Assembly (NCBI GenBank): GCA_015501075.1
Contig: JADNYJ010000014.1
Location: 248,001 to 312,000, forward strand
Source of the DNA: Gymnopilus junonius
Lineage: Eukaryota; Basidiomycota; Agaricomycetes; Agaricales; Galerinaceae
DNA length: 64,000 nt
Direction of reading: 5' to 3'
Position 1 is the first letter of the stretch. Each line of letters opens with the position of its first letter. Under the pieces are notes generated by a model. The model was not told the origin of the DNA. It was given only the letters and a program-made list of their open reading frames with translations, and did no database searches. Shown piece after piece: positions 44,570-55,976 of the stretch. The position numbers and the translations under genes were made by a program.

Positions 44570-46090
44570 TTATCTGACATCTATGCTGAGTTTCCGAATT
44601 TCATCCTCGAGTGCCTTCATTCGTCTTTTGTTCAAGATCACTTCGAGTGCAATTCTTCCGTCATCGAGCCTCCCTACAATAGTAATCAAATTTGAAAATA
44701 GAAAAGAAAATGAAGTCAAGTTCGACTTGTATCGGAAAATGGTCTTGCCACCACCAAGACCTGTCCAGTCGATATTGGCTATATGGCCGTTCATCATGTT
44801 AGTCATTGTCAAAGTCTCATCTGCCCGTATGTCAATGGGCAGAATTGCGCATTTGGCGTCCCTATCGGAAAGATTGGAAAAGTTTCGGAGGCGATTATAG
44901 GCTATCATGGCGTGCTCCACGGAGGCAGATACTTTGGCGATAGATAGTCTGCGCGCTAGGTCATTAATCGAGATATTTTGGAGCTCTGCGATAGTGAAAA
45001 TTGGGTAGGGAAGCGGAATAAAACAATTATGAGAGTAATTCCTAAGCTTGAAGACGTTCCGCAAGGACATCTGGTTGACAAGGCTTACACGCCGTCCTGA
45101 GTTAGAGTCAGCAGAGTAAACTGTCTAATTTTTGTCGTTGATTAATCATTAAATTCCTGGAATAAAGCATCCTTACCTTGAGTAACCACGCGGCAAGGAC
45201 ATCTCCAGTTGAAAGCCGAACGTCCTCTTTCCCTTGCAAGGCTATGGCCTGCCTCGTATCGGATACAAGCTTTTCGCAGGCTTCAACCGGAAGCATAACA
45301 ATACGGCTATGCGCTTTATGCCAGATTGTCTGCCATATATACCAAAGGACATAGGTCAAAGCATACCATACCCCTACGATGTCCACATAATGGTATTCAG
45401 CTCTACCAGGAGCACCCATATTTTCTTCCATCGAGTCCAGGGTAGTCTGTAGTGCATTCTCGTTGTCACCGGGGACTAGATGTACCGGCGTAACAGGCCA
45501 TGGTCGACCCTGAATTTCGGCTTCCAGAGCATGTATAACAGACGCGATGCCCATTCCATCAAAGACCGCATGTGAAAAGGTCAGACCAATGCCAGTGTAC
45601 TCGTATCCAGGATGGCGGAAATATGTGAGATGCCAGTAAGTCAAAGGTATATCCTGTTGGAACCACATTTGAGGAGCTGTAGGAGCAGTGGTAGATCTGA
45701 ACAATGAAGCAGGGAGACTGTCGGATATGTCGGGCAATGGGAGCTTCACGAAATTATTAATGGGCACATCCGAGTCTTTTGAAGTGAGAATAAAAGGTGG
45801 GTATCCATCTTCGAGGGAGCCTAGAGGGACTTTGATTCTGTAGGATCTTCCCTGAAGGTGTCGAAATTTTAGGGAATTTCAAAAGAGTACAGTAGTGGAA
45901 CTTGAACACCGACCTGACGCTCTAATCTTCCAGCAAGCATAGGCCATTTTATTGTAAGGCGCTGCAGGGCTGACTCAAGTTTCTTCTTGTCCAGGATACC
46001 CTCGACCAGCCACCCAACGGAATGACCTGCATTGTCCTGAATTAAATCGAAATGCGTAAGAGGATAATAGGCGAATTGTGGGTCGGGCAT
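44570..46090 (-). CDS. BAHD/trichothecene-acetyltransferase-like acyltransferase B
   Basis: Three exons on the minus strand: 45914-46090, 45178-45851, 44570-45124, with the same intron positions as the plus-strand copy at 24.8 kb. Start MPDPQFAYYPLTHFDL. Catalytic HxxxD motif FSHAVFDGMG. Loop region NIDWTGLGGGKTIFRY. About 467 residues, intact. Roughly three-quarters identical by eye to acyltransferase A, including the hydrophobic insert IVGVWYALTYVLWYIW. It presumably acylates a small-molecule acceptor from acyl-CoA; the acceptor is unknown. Divergently transcribed from transporter B with about 0.9 kb between starts. Confidence 0.85.
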
Positions 46091-46193
46091 GGCAACTTGC
46101 TATTAACAGGAGAAGGTCGAACGAGTAGACTTGCGTCTTTATAAAGTCGAATCATATTGTAGCCCTCTATAACGCCTAAGTAATTACTACGAA

Positions 46194-46475
46194 TTACGTT
46201 AGAGCTTCTTTAGGATAAGGGAACGAGAGAGAAGACCTTACTTCGGTGGACACTTCTCGGTCTAACCGTAATCTGCAGTCCGCTAGGTCTCTGTGAGTGT
46301 AATAAGCCACTTTTTCTTCCAGATACGGACTTCTGTACTTAACAAAATAAGTTATTGATCTCAGTGTTTCTGGAGACACTCTGGAAGTGAAAACACGCAG
46401 AAGTGTGCCAGCCAGCCACATGCTCCAAGTCTTCAGTACATCAAGGAGTTCAGAGCTCTGTGGCTTTGCCTCCAT
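46194..46475 (-). other. Small open frame upstream of acyltransferase B, of uncertain coding status
   Basis: 93 codons, minus strand, located 100 bases upstream of the acyltransferase start. C-terminal part RLDREVSTEVR resembles the frame at 24449-24733, in the same relative position at the other locus. It contains a moderately hydrophobic segment (WSMWLAGTLLRVF). No domain is recognised. It could be an upstream exon, a small protein or only conserved 5' flanking DNA. Confidence 0.3.
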
Positions 46476-46990
46476 AAGGTGGAAAATGATGGAAGTGTAA
46501 GTTACAGTGTAAGGTTGCCTCTGATGTGCTTCTGGCTACTCCCGCTCGGAAGTTAAATTTTTTTAAAGAGCGTTCCTATTCGCTTACAGCGCTTATATTA
46601 ATTCAATGACAGTTGTGAGATCTAAAAGGCCTACCAAGTTTTCAGTAATTCCACAATCCCCTGCTTATCACATTGAAAAGTGCAATTCGGTCTAGCACGC
46701 TGTTCTGTCGGCTCGGATGCGATTCTCCTTGCGATCTGTTAAGCTCGGAGCAGCCTCATGTTCGGCCACTCTATAAATACCGCCGATCGGCGCTTGGCAT
46801 CTATTCCGTTTCCGGACTTGCACCGAAATCGGTGACGTTAACAAGCAAACGTAAACGGCCTCACACGGCGCACACGGGTCACCGGTCACTGGGCTGGACA
46901 GCGCCAGACAGTTCATACTCCAATGGAGTCCCAACTTTGGTTTCAATGTATGCTGTCTTTTCTCAACCACGACACATCCAGTGAAGGGAA

Positions 46991-49900
46991 ATGTCGTCGG
47001 AAAATGACAAAATGGAGTCGACTACCCCAGCAAAAGAAAGTAAAGGGGGCGGCGGACTTCCACTATGGCTCAAGTCTACTTTTCGCTCCAGGCGTACCAT
47101 CAAGACCTGGATTCGTTGCTGTGTTGCTCTTACAGGGGCGTTGATACTTATGGTGGCCAGAGAACCCTCTCAAACAATGGGCCAAGCGGCCTTCTTTTGC
47201 GTGTTAGTTTCAAACTTTACTGGAGTGTTACCCCACTGATCGTATCGGCTGCAGGATCGTTTCGGTCATGCTGCCTCCAACGTTCGCTCTTTCCGTATTC
47301 ATAATGGCAGTAACGGTTTTGCTGTTTGGTACGTGGTCCTGAACGTCTGTGTCTACGCGTCTTGATGATCTCCTAGGCATGCTTTTGGGATGGGCTTGGG
47401 GAAATGCTGCAATGGCTTCTGCACTGTCCGTCAGGAGCGCGTCGCTATTTGCTCAGCAGCAGGCAAAGGTCCAACATTCGTGAGCATACACTGCATTATT
47501 CTTCTAAGGTCCCTTATAGACGATATCTATATCCAGCTTGAACCCAAACCTCCCTGCTGCACCTCAACTCCAAGTTGCAGCCTTCCATGGCGCATTTCTT
47601 GATCCACGGTACGTTGGTGTTCTTCACTACCGCATATAATCTAATTTAGCTATGAAGTTCATCTGCAGTTTACGGCGCATTTTTATTCATAGGTTCTTTT
47701 GCCCTTGGGAGTGCCAGAGCGTACTTGCCCAATCTAACACTGCTAAGCATCTTTGGTACAATCGTGTTGGATATTGTGAGTCCTTAAACGTTATCTCTTA
47801 TGTAGTCTTGAAGTTAACTCCTTCAAGATATGCACAACAGGACCTCGTGAGTTGATTCATTCCCTCAAAAATTGTATTTGAGCTGACTTGATACAGTTCT
47901 TCCACAGTCAAATTATACTCTGGCCAAACTTTTCATCCTTCCCACCTCGTTTTATGTTGCGGTAGCTATTGCTAGCTTGATTTTGGTCTTTCCAGAAAGT
48001 CAAAGTCACGTCTGGTTGTAAGTGTTTCTTCTTTCACTTTTCAATTTTGTTCTTATCATCGGTCCAGAACCTCACTCCTAGACTCATTTTGGACTGTAAG
48101 CATAACATTATTCCCGCTATTTTGACAGCATTTCAATACGTACTTTTTTATCACAGCCAACCCTCGCCCTCCTCCGTCTGCAATCTGAGGCCCTGGCATC
48201 TAAGCCCTCAGATTACGAAAAATGGGCGGCATTGAATGCTCGAGGCAATGAACTGCGACACAACCTCGTAAATGCCACTGACTCCGTGATTACCCAGCTC
48301 AAATTGATCGGTCTGGACACATCTGTTGGTCGCCTTGGTCCTATAGATTTGAAGAAAATCAATGGAGAGCTGAAGTCCATTATGTTCCGCGCTGCGTAAG
48401 TCATTCCAGTTCAATTCTTCCCATTCTAACCCTGTTTAATTTGGTATACTTCAGTGGACTTCAGGCCTTCCAAACATTTGTAAACGACGTCAACGTTGGT
48501 CAACAGAAAGAGGCAAGGGAAGTTGACGAGAGGCTTCAAAGGGGTGATCAAACTCCTCGTGCCGTCAACCGGTTCAGGGTTCTTCAATTGAAGATCAGGG
48601 AGCGAGAACTCCAGCACGGGCATGACCTGGATTCGCTCGTACCTATTCTCGCGGAAGCTTCAGCCAATTTACGGAAATCGTCCGATTCTGCTGTTGAATC
48701 CCTCGTCGACTGGTTTCAAGACTGCAATAGCAATAGATGGAGTGCGATGTTCTCTCGACCGACTAAAGAACAGGTCGACCAGCGTCATGAAACTTTGGTG
48801 AAGGAGCTGAAAAGTCTCGAGGACGCTTTGAATGAATTTAGGAGCGTTGAGAGGGTCAAATTGATCAAGCCTTACGAGAGGTTCTTTGATCCTCAAACAC
48901 GAACACTGCTGAAGAATCAAGATCTGTTTGCTTCAAAGTAAGTGATCGTCACTCAGGCTCAGGATGGAGTATACGATTGTCAATTTATTTCCCAGGTCGC
49001 TTTACGTATGCTTCGTGTTCATTGACACCCTGGACGCTTTCGCCGAATCTATAGTAAGCCTGCTCAGGATAATTGTCGACATCGACAGCCAAAGACACCA
49101 TGCCAAGATATGGTTCCCTGGGAGGATTGCCAAAGTAACAGACAACATCAAGGACAATATTACCAACGGCCAGTTTAAAGGCACCCAAGGCGTTTTAGCC
49201 ATGGGTTCTCCAGACGATCCAGCCTCGTTTGAGTCATCTGATGGTGGTGTCAATAGCAGCAGTTCTGGATCGACTTTAGATGACGATGACGAGGATAGTG
49301 ACAGTGAGACTGTACCTGCCGAAGAAGAGGCTGAGATTCGCCGGAAGGAGAAAGAGATGTTGACGGAACCTCCTGGTAAGTCCTGCTTCTCAATTTCCGG
49401 CGCATATATGCATGCTAAACCGTCAACTTGACGTCTTTCTCAGCGAGGCGTAATCCGGATGCGTTCCCTCCAACCACGAATTTCGGAAAATCCTATGTCA
49501 AGCTGGCGTCGATATTGAGGTACTTCAAGTCTGCCAAAGGGATTTTTGCATTGCGTCTGGCTTTTGTTTCGGTCGCTCTATGGATACCTGCCGTCTGCCC
49601 ATCGAGTGCTTGGTTTTATTATGATAATAAGGGTGTTTGGGCTTTAATCATGGCTCAGGTATGTATGTATATAGTCTTTCTTGGAGCTAGGCATTTATGT
49701 CATTCGACTCATGCTTTTATTAGACAGCACTTGCTGTATATGCCGGCGACCAAGTACGGAATCTTATTCAGCCTGTTTAGTTGACCTGCGGAATTCATGA
49801 CATATCATAGATTGCTGGTTTCCTTGTTAGATTGACGGGAACTATTGCCGGCCTTCTTAGTACGCTACTTGTTCAGTCCATTGTGTTTCATTGCTGAACC

Positions 49901-51933
49901 TGACTGTTCTCCTTTTCCAAGTTGGCATGTGTATCTGGTATATCGGAGCAGGTTTGGGCCATGGTAATCCATATGGCATAGTCATCGCCACGGTACGCGT
50001 TTGGGCTTTTTGCATTAAAGTTCAGTTGACCCATCTCGTTGATAGACGGCTGCCCTGGCGCCGCTGTTCTTAGTGCGCCTTACTGGTTCTGCAATTCAAG
50101 TCGGTTTATGGACCATGGCGTCGGTAACCACCGTCTTGGGTATGAATATCTCTTATCTCATGTGTCGGGCACACCCTTGACATTTTCTTCTTCTAGTTGT
50201 CGGCTATAGTTGGATCAATGCAAACTTCAACCCCTTCGGTAATCCTGGAGTCGGCGTCACTTTGGGTTGGAAGAGAGCGTATGTTTTTGTTTTCGTCCTT
50301 GGCTGATGTGCAAATGTCGCTCACAATTCGGGCCCTTTGTCAGGTTGCTCGTCATCATCGGATTTACGGCTGCAGTGAGTAGCTCATTTCCTCGAAAGCC
50401 TCCGTCACTGGTTGATCTCTGATCATGTATAAAAAGTTCATAGTGATGCTCTTCCCAACTGCTTTGTCATCGAGGGTGCTTGTGCGTAAAACCTTGGCAG
50501 CCATCATCAACGAATCAGGCAACATCTTTGGTGGCGAAATTGAGGCGTTCCTGGCTGAAGAAGAACGTGCTAGGAATGGGGTATATGACCAGAAGCCTGA
50601 TACTGGCAAGGATAGGCTTACTCTTAAGGAAAGGAGGGTGAGAAAGATCTCGAGGAGGGTGATAACTGTTTCGGTGGGGTTTCATCTCAGTATTGGATGT
50701 TGCATTTAACCGACTCAATCCTCTAGACGAGGTTGAGGTTTATCAGGCCCTCGCTTGGTACGGCCAAGTTTGAGCCTCAATTGTCGTACGTTCGTTATGG
50801 CTGGTTTATTTGAAACTCATTTTGAAACCTGCCTTTGATAGCGGGACGTGGCCTGCAGCTGAATATGGGAGGCTTTTCGCATTACAGTCTGTGCAGATGC
50901 ATTTCACATTCGAGTCGCGGCTAATGAATGGATTCTGTCGCACAGAACTCGCATGCTCCTTTCTTTAGCTTTACTTATCACTTCCTTTGCAAAGTTGGAC
51001 ACCAAGTGGTGTAGCGCTTTGGTGCATCGGGTACGCTGGCTTCGATTGCGGCCTGAGATGTCTTGTATTTTGACACCTATTTTTCTTCAGACACCTTTCA
51101 TGAATCCGAACTTCGTACGTTCTAACTTCTTTTTCATCTATCCCTTTTTAATGGATATCATTCCCTCTAGTTATCAGATGTGTTCACAACCCTCACCATT
51201 CTTTCCAACTCTCTCATGAATGGCAGTCCTTTACCAGCATATCTTCCAAAACTGAGAGACAGACTCGTCTATCACGAGTATCACGCCGGCAAGACTTCGC
51301 GACTCACACCTTTCATGAACTCGCGCCATGTCAGTGCTCAAAAATTGGATGAGGAACTTAATCCAAGCATAGACACTTCGAGTTCGCGTTCAGACCTGGG
51401 CAAGGGTAATGCTCGTGCCTCAAGGGAGAGGGGAGCACTAGGAGAGCATGACGATGACGAGGTCCTCCTGAGGAGCGCTGGACCTGCGCATGTGGATGGG
51501 TCCAGTATTGGTATCGAGCTTGATGAGCTGACATTGGACGTTTTGTTGGTGCGTTGTTTTTCACATCTGCTTTTCGGGCTCTTGCTGATTTTTTTATTTT
51601 GTGTGATACAGGACGAGCAACTGCCTGCGCATTCTACTGGTGCGTTTCCTTTCTGTCGTCGTCCCGTAAGAACGGTTACTAATCAACTCGATATTGACAG
51701 CCGTTATAGCACTTTCAAGTCTAATCGCAGTAAGTCTTTGCATACCATTCGTACCAAATCATACTCACTAAAGCCTTTACCAGCGCGTCGACGAGATGGT
51801 GGATATAGTTTGCACCCTCTGTGGCCAAGCAACATTTAGAGGGTACGATACGCTCCAAAGGCATTATATGGATAGGGAGGAGAAGGCGTTCGGCGGTGGG
51901 TTCTCGAGGGTAGGCGACGATAACAGGCGATAG
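46991..51933 (+). CDS. ArAE/FUSC-like membrane transporter B (multi-exon)
   Basis: Exons I can set: 46991-47202, 47255-47328, 47377-47479, 47537-47608, 47658-47775, about 47930-48017, 48068-48095, 48157-48395, 48455-48937, 48996-49375, 49444-49658; further short exons run to a stop at about 51931. The N-terminal half has six predicted helices (WIRCCVALTGALILMV, VIVSVMLPPTFALSVFIMAV, GMLLGWAWGNAAMASALSVR, YGAFLFIGSFALG, LLSIFGTIVLDI, FYVAVAIASLILVF). A long cytosolic region follows, including an acidic segment DDDDEDSDSETVPAEEEAE. The second membrane half is LRLAFVSVALWIPAVCPSSA and MCIWYIGAGLGHGNPYG, then a C-terminal region with EMVDIVCTLCGQATFRGYDT. This is the architecture of fungal putative aromatic acid exporters (6TM N-terminal, FUSC-like and DUF2421-type parts). 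Substrate unknown. Confidence 0.75.
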
Positions 51934-52184
51934 ATCGGCTGGCCGGGTTTTGGTGGTTTCTGTTGGGTTTTCTGGAGGTTTGTTGTCTGCTTTGCTTTCG
52001 TCTTCCCCTGTGCTTTGATAAAATGCCGCTTTAGTATGCAAGTCTGGATGTTTCGATACCCTTCATTTCCTTTTAGTGTATACACTTTGTAAAACTGCTA
52101 ATGAAAATTATAATTAATAGAATATCTTACACCGCACTAATAGCCAAGAGGTATCCTTGTACCTATACAAATGCTCACCACTGC

Positions 52185-53494
52185 TCACAAGAACCCTCCG
52201 CTCTTTCCACTCCCAAACCGGTCCCCGAGCCCCTTGGCCTCCCTGAGCATCTTATTCCTCTTGTCGTCGTCCATGAGCCTGCCGCCGAGGGCCATGTCAC
52301 GCGAGTGGTCCCATATCCCGGGAACCTCGTCAGATTCGTCGGATTTCTTGGAGGCAAGAGCGGATTTGTGTTGTTCAATGAGGGCGGCGCCGCGGGCTTG
52401 GCGCTATTAAATAAAATAATCAGTCTCAACGTTGGAAGAACAAAACGGATTGAAAGAACTAGCCGTATGCTGCTCCACGCCCCTCCTTATCGCCTCCTCC
52501 TCCTGCTTTCTCCTCTTCTTCCGGACCTTCTCGTCTTCATCCTCTTGAGTTGTAGAGGTATCCGTCACGCGACGTTTCTTGCCTGACACTTCGTCTGCGA
52601 GACGCTGTTGTCTCTCTTGCGGTGTTTCTGTCCAGAGGGAGTTGTCGGTTGATGAGGTGGTGGAGGCGGAGGTGGAGGTGGAGAATTGCCGTGCTTTGAG
52701 TTTCGTTGGGTCCAGGTCTGTGGAATGGATAATACGGTTAGGGAAGTAGTGAAGAGCATGGAAGACAGGTGTACATACTTCCGAGAAGCCCTGCTGTTGT
52801 AGGTGGGACGAGCATCCATTCTTCGCGTTTGGGTGCTTTTGGTTTAGCTGCTTCCTAGAGAAATACGAAATGAAATTGGTGAGCACCAGTTCAAGGCCGA
52901 ACAAACAACAAACGAAAGAAAGAGAATGAATTCATTCAAGTAATAAGTCCACTAACCTCTGCAGCCTTTCTCCTTTTCTCCTCCCTTTCTAAGAATTCCC
53001 GGACCGCGTCAGACTGTTGATGCTGCTGCTGCATACTTGCGGGGAGTGGTTTAGGTCCTATGTCGTCGTCGTCGCTGTCTTCGTCATATGCAGGTGAGGG
53101 AAAGCCAGGAGGTAATGTCGGACCTACACGACGTGCTCCTTGAGCATGAGAAGTAGAAGATGAAGGAGGTCCAGCAACCGGTCGTGAGCCAGAAACGGTT
53201 GTAGGACCAGCTGTCCTGCGGAATTCAGGAGGAAAAGCAGGTCCTATCGAATGGCCAGAAGGTTGAGGACCGTCATCATCATCGTCATCATCGTCAAATA
53301 CTTGTAATTTTCGTTCCGAGCTACTTGTAGTACTCGTCGATGAATTTTGGTTCAGCAAATGCGCAGGTATTTGTGGCCCTATTGATGATGAGCTCGGTTC
53401 AGGGCCTCTTGCCTTCCTCGTTATCATCGTTCGAGGAAGAGGGTTGTAGTTGCTTAAGGAGGTGGGCAGGGATTTGGGGGCCGATGGACGCCAT
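52185..53494 (-). CDS. GPALPP-motif (DUF3752) protein, with a frameshift near the N-terminus
   Basis: Exons on the minus strand: 52957-53494, 52779-52854, 52464-52717, 52185-52403. The start MASIGPQIPAHLLKQ opens a series of GPALPP-like repeats (IGPQIPAHLL twice, IGPAFPPEF, VGPTLPPGF, IGPKPLP), separated by acidic and Ser-rich linkers. The charged C-terminal part includes EEWMLVPPTTAGLLG and VPGIWDHSRDMALGGRLMDD, conserved in this eukaryotic family of unknown function. The frame changes by one base near 53405, between the first two repeats. Either one C is extra in the sequence or the protein starts at a Met at 53427. The last intron (52404-52463) appears to use a GC donor. About 360 residues. 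Confidence 0.75.
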
Positions 53495-54334
53495 GGTTGA
53501 CGTCGGAGAACGGGGAGTCGGGAGCGGTGATGGCGTTGTTTGCAAGTTGTCTTCTTGCCAAATAGGGAACGGCGTTCTTTCGTCCTTTACCTTCACCACT
53601 GCTTTGGGCGTTGGACGCGTAGCAAAAAAATTGCAAAAAGCCTCCCTGAACTTCCACTTTTCTCGTAAGCCCAGCAGGATGGCCCTGGCGAAGGTTCTGG
53701 ATCTTCGCATGGATCATGTCCTATTATGTTCTCTCTTCTGGTCCCTTTAATGAGGACGCTCGACTTTGATGCCTTCTTTCCATTTTGAAAGATTCACCGC
53801 GTCATTCTGGTCTAGTGAGGAAATGAAATGTTAGACGCACCTCGAACTTCAATTCCGTACGATCAGGTAAGTCAATGGTTCTAACATTTGGTGTTCGAGG
53901 GAAACGTGGGTCTGCACGATGAACCGAAGAATTTTTGTGTACAGTGTCTGAACGTGTATCAACGATAATTTCTTGGTATGTTACCTTGGTCTAGTAGTCA
54001 TTGCAAGCGATATATTGAAAAATTACCTTGTTAAAGTGCTCAATCACTTATAATTTACAAAATCTCAAAGGTTATTTCTCGCGAACGTTTTTGACCACTA
54101 TTTGTGCCATATTTCAGGGGTCCTGCTCGAGCACTATATTTGGCCTGCCGAATTATGGATTATCTACTTTGCGTTATAATTGGATTATAACTAGGGCCCC
54201 CGTTATCGGCATTATAATGGCTCTGGCGGGTTTCCCACAGTCTCATATTTACCATATTACTTCTACTACTGTCATCTACACCGTTCGGCAGGCGGCGTAG
54301 ATACTCCGCGTTGCTCTGCACCTTTTAAAAAACC
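53495..54334. other. Intergenic
   Basis: AT-rich between about 53830 and 54300, with short frames only. No repeat, RNA gene or domain is recognised. Confidence 0.45.
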
Positions 54335-55322
54335 ATGGCTGAGGAAGCTAAAGAGATAATCAGAGTAGCGACAGAGCAAATGAAGATGAAGATTCCCAAC
54401 CGCGAGAGGTTGGGGTTTCTACGTGTCTCGATCACCGCCATGAAGCAAGAACTACTCGCATTAGAGCGAGTTAATGACATGTTGAAGATGGGACCACAGA
54501 AGGATGGGAACGAGACAAGCAAGAATGATGGAATGAAGGAGGCGGTGGAAGCGCGAAAGGAGCGACAGGTGGGGGAGAAGGAGGAGAGGGAGAAGATGGC
54601 GGGGAAGGAAGGTGAAGCGGGAAGCAATGGGGTGGCCAATGAGGAAAGAAAGAAGATGGACGGGGGTGATGGAGAGGCTGGGAAAGAACGAGCAGGAATG
54701 CAGGAGGAGGAAGGACGTGTGGTGGGAACAGCTGCGGGCGTTGAGCGGCAATAGGGGACAAAAGTACCAGGGACGATCCAGAGGGGAATGGAGTCAGCAA
54801 TGCAGAAATGTTGAGAATGAGGAGGAGAACACAGGGATACCCCAATGCTATACAACTGGGGAGGAGACGCATACAACAGCAGTGGGGCTTGGTTGGTATC
54901 TTTTTTTTGCAACTTCTTGTCTGATTTTTATACAAGGAGGCGAGTCCTGTAGACGATGCTATGAGCATGGTCTCCCATGTCCACACACCGAACCTGAGCA
55001 CGAATGTGGGAACTGTAAGGCTGCCAACAAAGAATGCCAGTTCCCCCACCAGCCTTCGAAGTTGAAGAAGCACCGTGTGACAGGCATGGTGTCAGGCGGA
55101 GAGGGTTCTCGGTCGAAGGCAAGGAGAAAGAACGATATATACGATGGTACTAGCGTTGGATCTCTCCATGGCGACACGATGAAGACACAAGAAGGGGATG
55201 GGGAGAATGAGCAGAGGTCAATTTTGGAGGAAGACACGTTGAAGGAAATTTGGGAGAAAGTGCACGGAATTAATATGGTACTGAAAGACTTTCACAAGGA
55301 ACTGGTTGATCAGAAACGCTGA
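54335..55322 (+). CDS. Cys-rich zinc-binding candidate, agaricomycete type
   Basis: N-terminal frame 54335-54754 is a highly charged helical segment (MAEEAKEIIRVATEQMKMKI, then long Glu/Lys/Gly-rich sequence). The 3' frame, ending at 55322, has two C-x2-C-x6-C modules (CRRCYEHGLPC and CGNCKAANKEC), followed by a basic segment and an acidic coiled-coil-like end (DTLKEIWEKVHGINMVLKDF). An intron probably ends at the CAAG acceptor near 54941, upstream of GGESCRRC, but I could not fix the donor or how the two frames join. Similar two-module Cys proteins are common in mushroom genomes, often near transposons; function unknown. Confidence 0.45.
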
Positions 55323-55571
55323 CTACCTTCTTGGCGGCGAGGAAGAAGGACTTCGAGAAGAGGGCAACAAAGGCACGAACCCGCCTAGATGTTGACCAGC
55401 TACCCTGATAATTTTATTATTATTTTAATATTGAATGAAAAACTTTTGTGCTGTGCAAAGTTGGAAAAATCACAGTCTGGAATCATAAGAGTCTGTTCGG
55501 TAACCATAATCATAATCGATTATGATTATTGATGGCAGCCGGACTTATCCGCAAGCCAAATTGGGAATCTG

Positions 55572-55793
55572 TCACAAATCGTCACGACCGATAAGATAGC
55601 CTGATATTTGCCTCCCGCCATGCCTGGAGTCTCCAAGCATGCAGAGTGATCGTAGCTCCTCTATAAAAGCCAGGAATACATGGAGGTGCATTCCAAGCTC
55701 TGTGCGAATCCGATCTGGATGGCCATGTATCAACTCATCAACCCAGGCATCCCCACTCAACTTTGAATTATGATACTCTTGTATCTGACCCAA
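55572..55793 (-). pseudogene. Harbinger transposase N-terminal fragment
   Basis: 73 residues: LSGDAWVDELIHGHPDRIRT, then ELGMHLHVFLAFIEELRSLC. This is the conserved N-terminal region of PIF/Harbinger-like DDE_Tnp4 transposases in agaricomycetes. The chain stops where the DDE domain should follow, so only the DNA-binding/helical start is left. Confidence 0.65.
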
Positions 55794-55884
55794 CTCTCCC
55801 CCACTCTGACTTTCCCGAAAAAGAAATAAAGTGCACGTGCACTCTTTCCCAAGGGATATGGGGCAATCAATGTCAGAAACTTTA

Positions 55885-55976
55885 ATGGTGAAATGCTCTA
55901 GTGGTTAATCTATCAGTATCATAGATTATTCTCACGTACGACAACGAGCCCAGCGTTTGACTCCGGCTGGGCGCAA
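55885..55976 (+). other. tRNA-like Pol III element, possible SINE head
   Basis: An A-box-like TAGTGGTTAATC (about 55899) and a B-box-like GTTTGACTCC (about 55955) are spaced roughly as in a tRNA gene, and the block ends GGGCGCAA followed by a T run (55977-55982) as a Pol III terminator would. Stems do not fold into a proper cloverleaf, so it is not a functional tRNA gene. It may be a tRNA-derived SINE trapped in the Harbinger remnant. Confidence 0.3.

Noticed and set aside
19337..51933. Complete secondary-metabolite gene cluster
   Set aside because: Acyltransferases and transporters are present, but no polyketide synthase, NRPS, terpene synthase, P450 or cluster regulator is visible between or beside them.
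55885..55976. Functional tRNA gene
   Set aside because: A- and B-box-like motifs are present, but acceptor, D and T stems do not pair properly. Kept only as a tRNA-like element.
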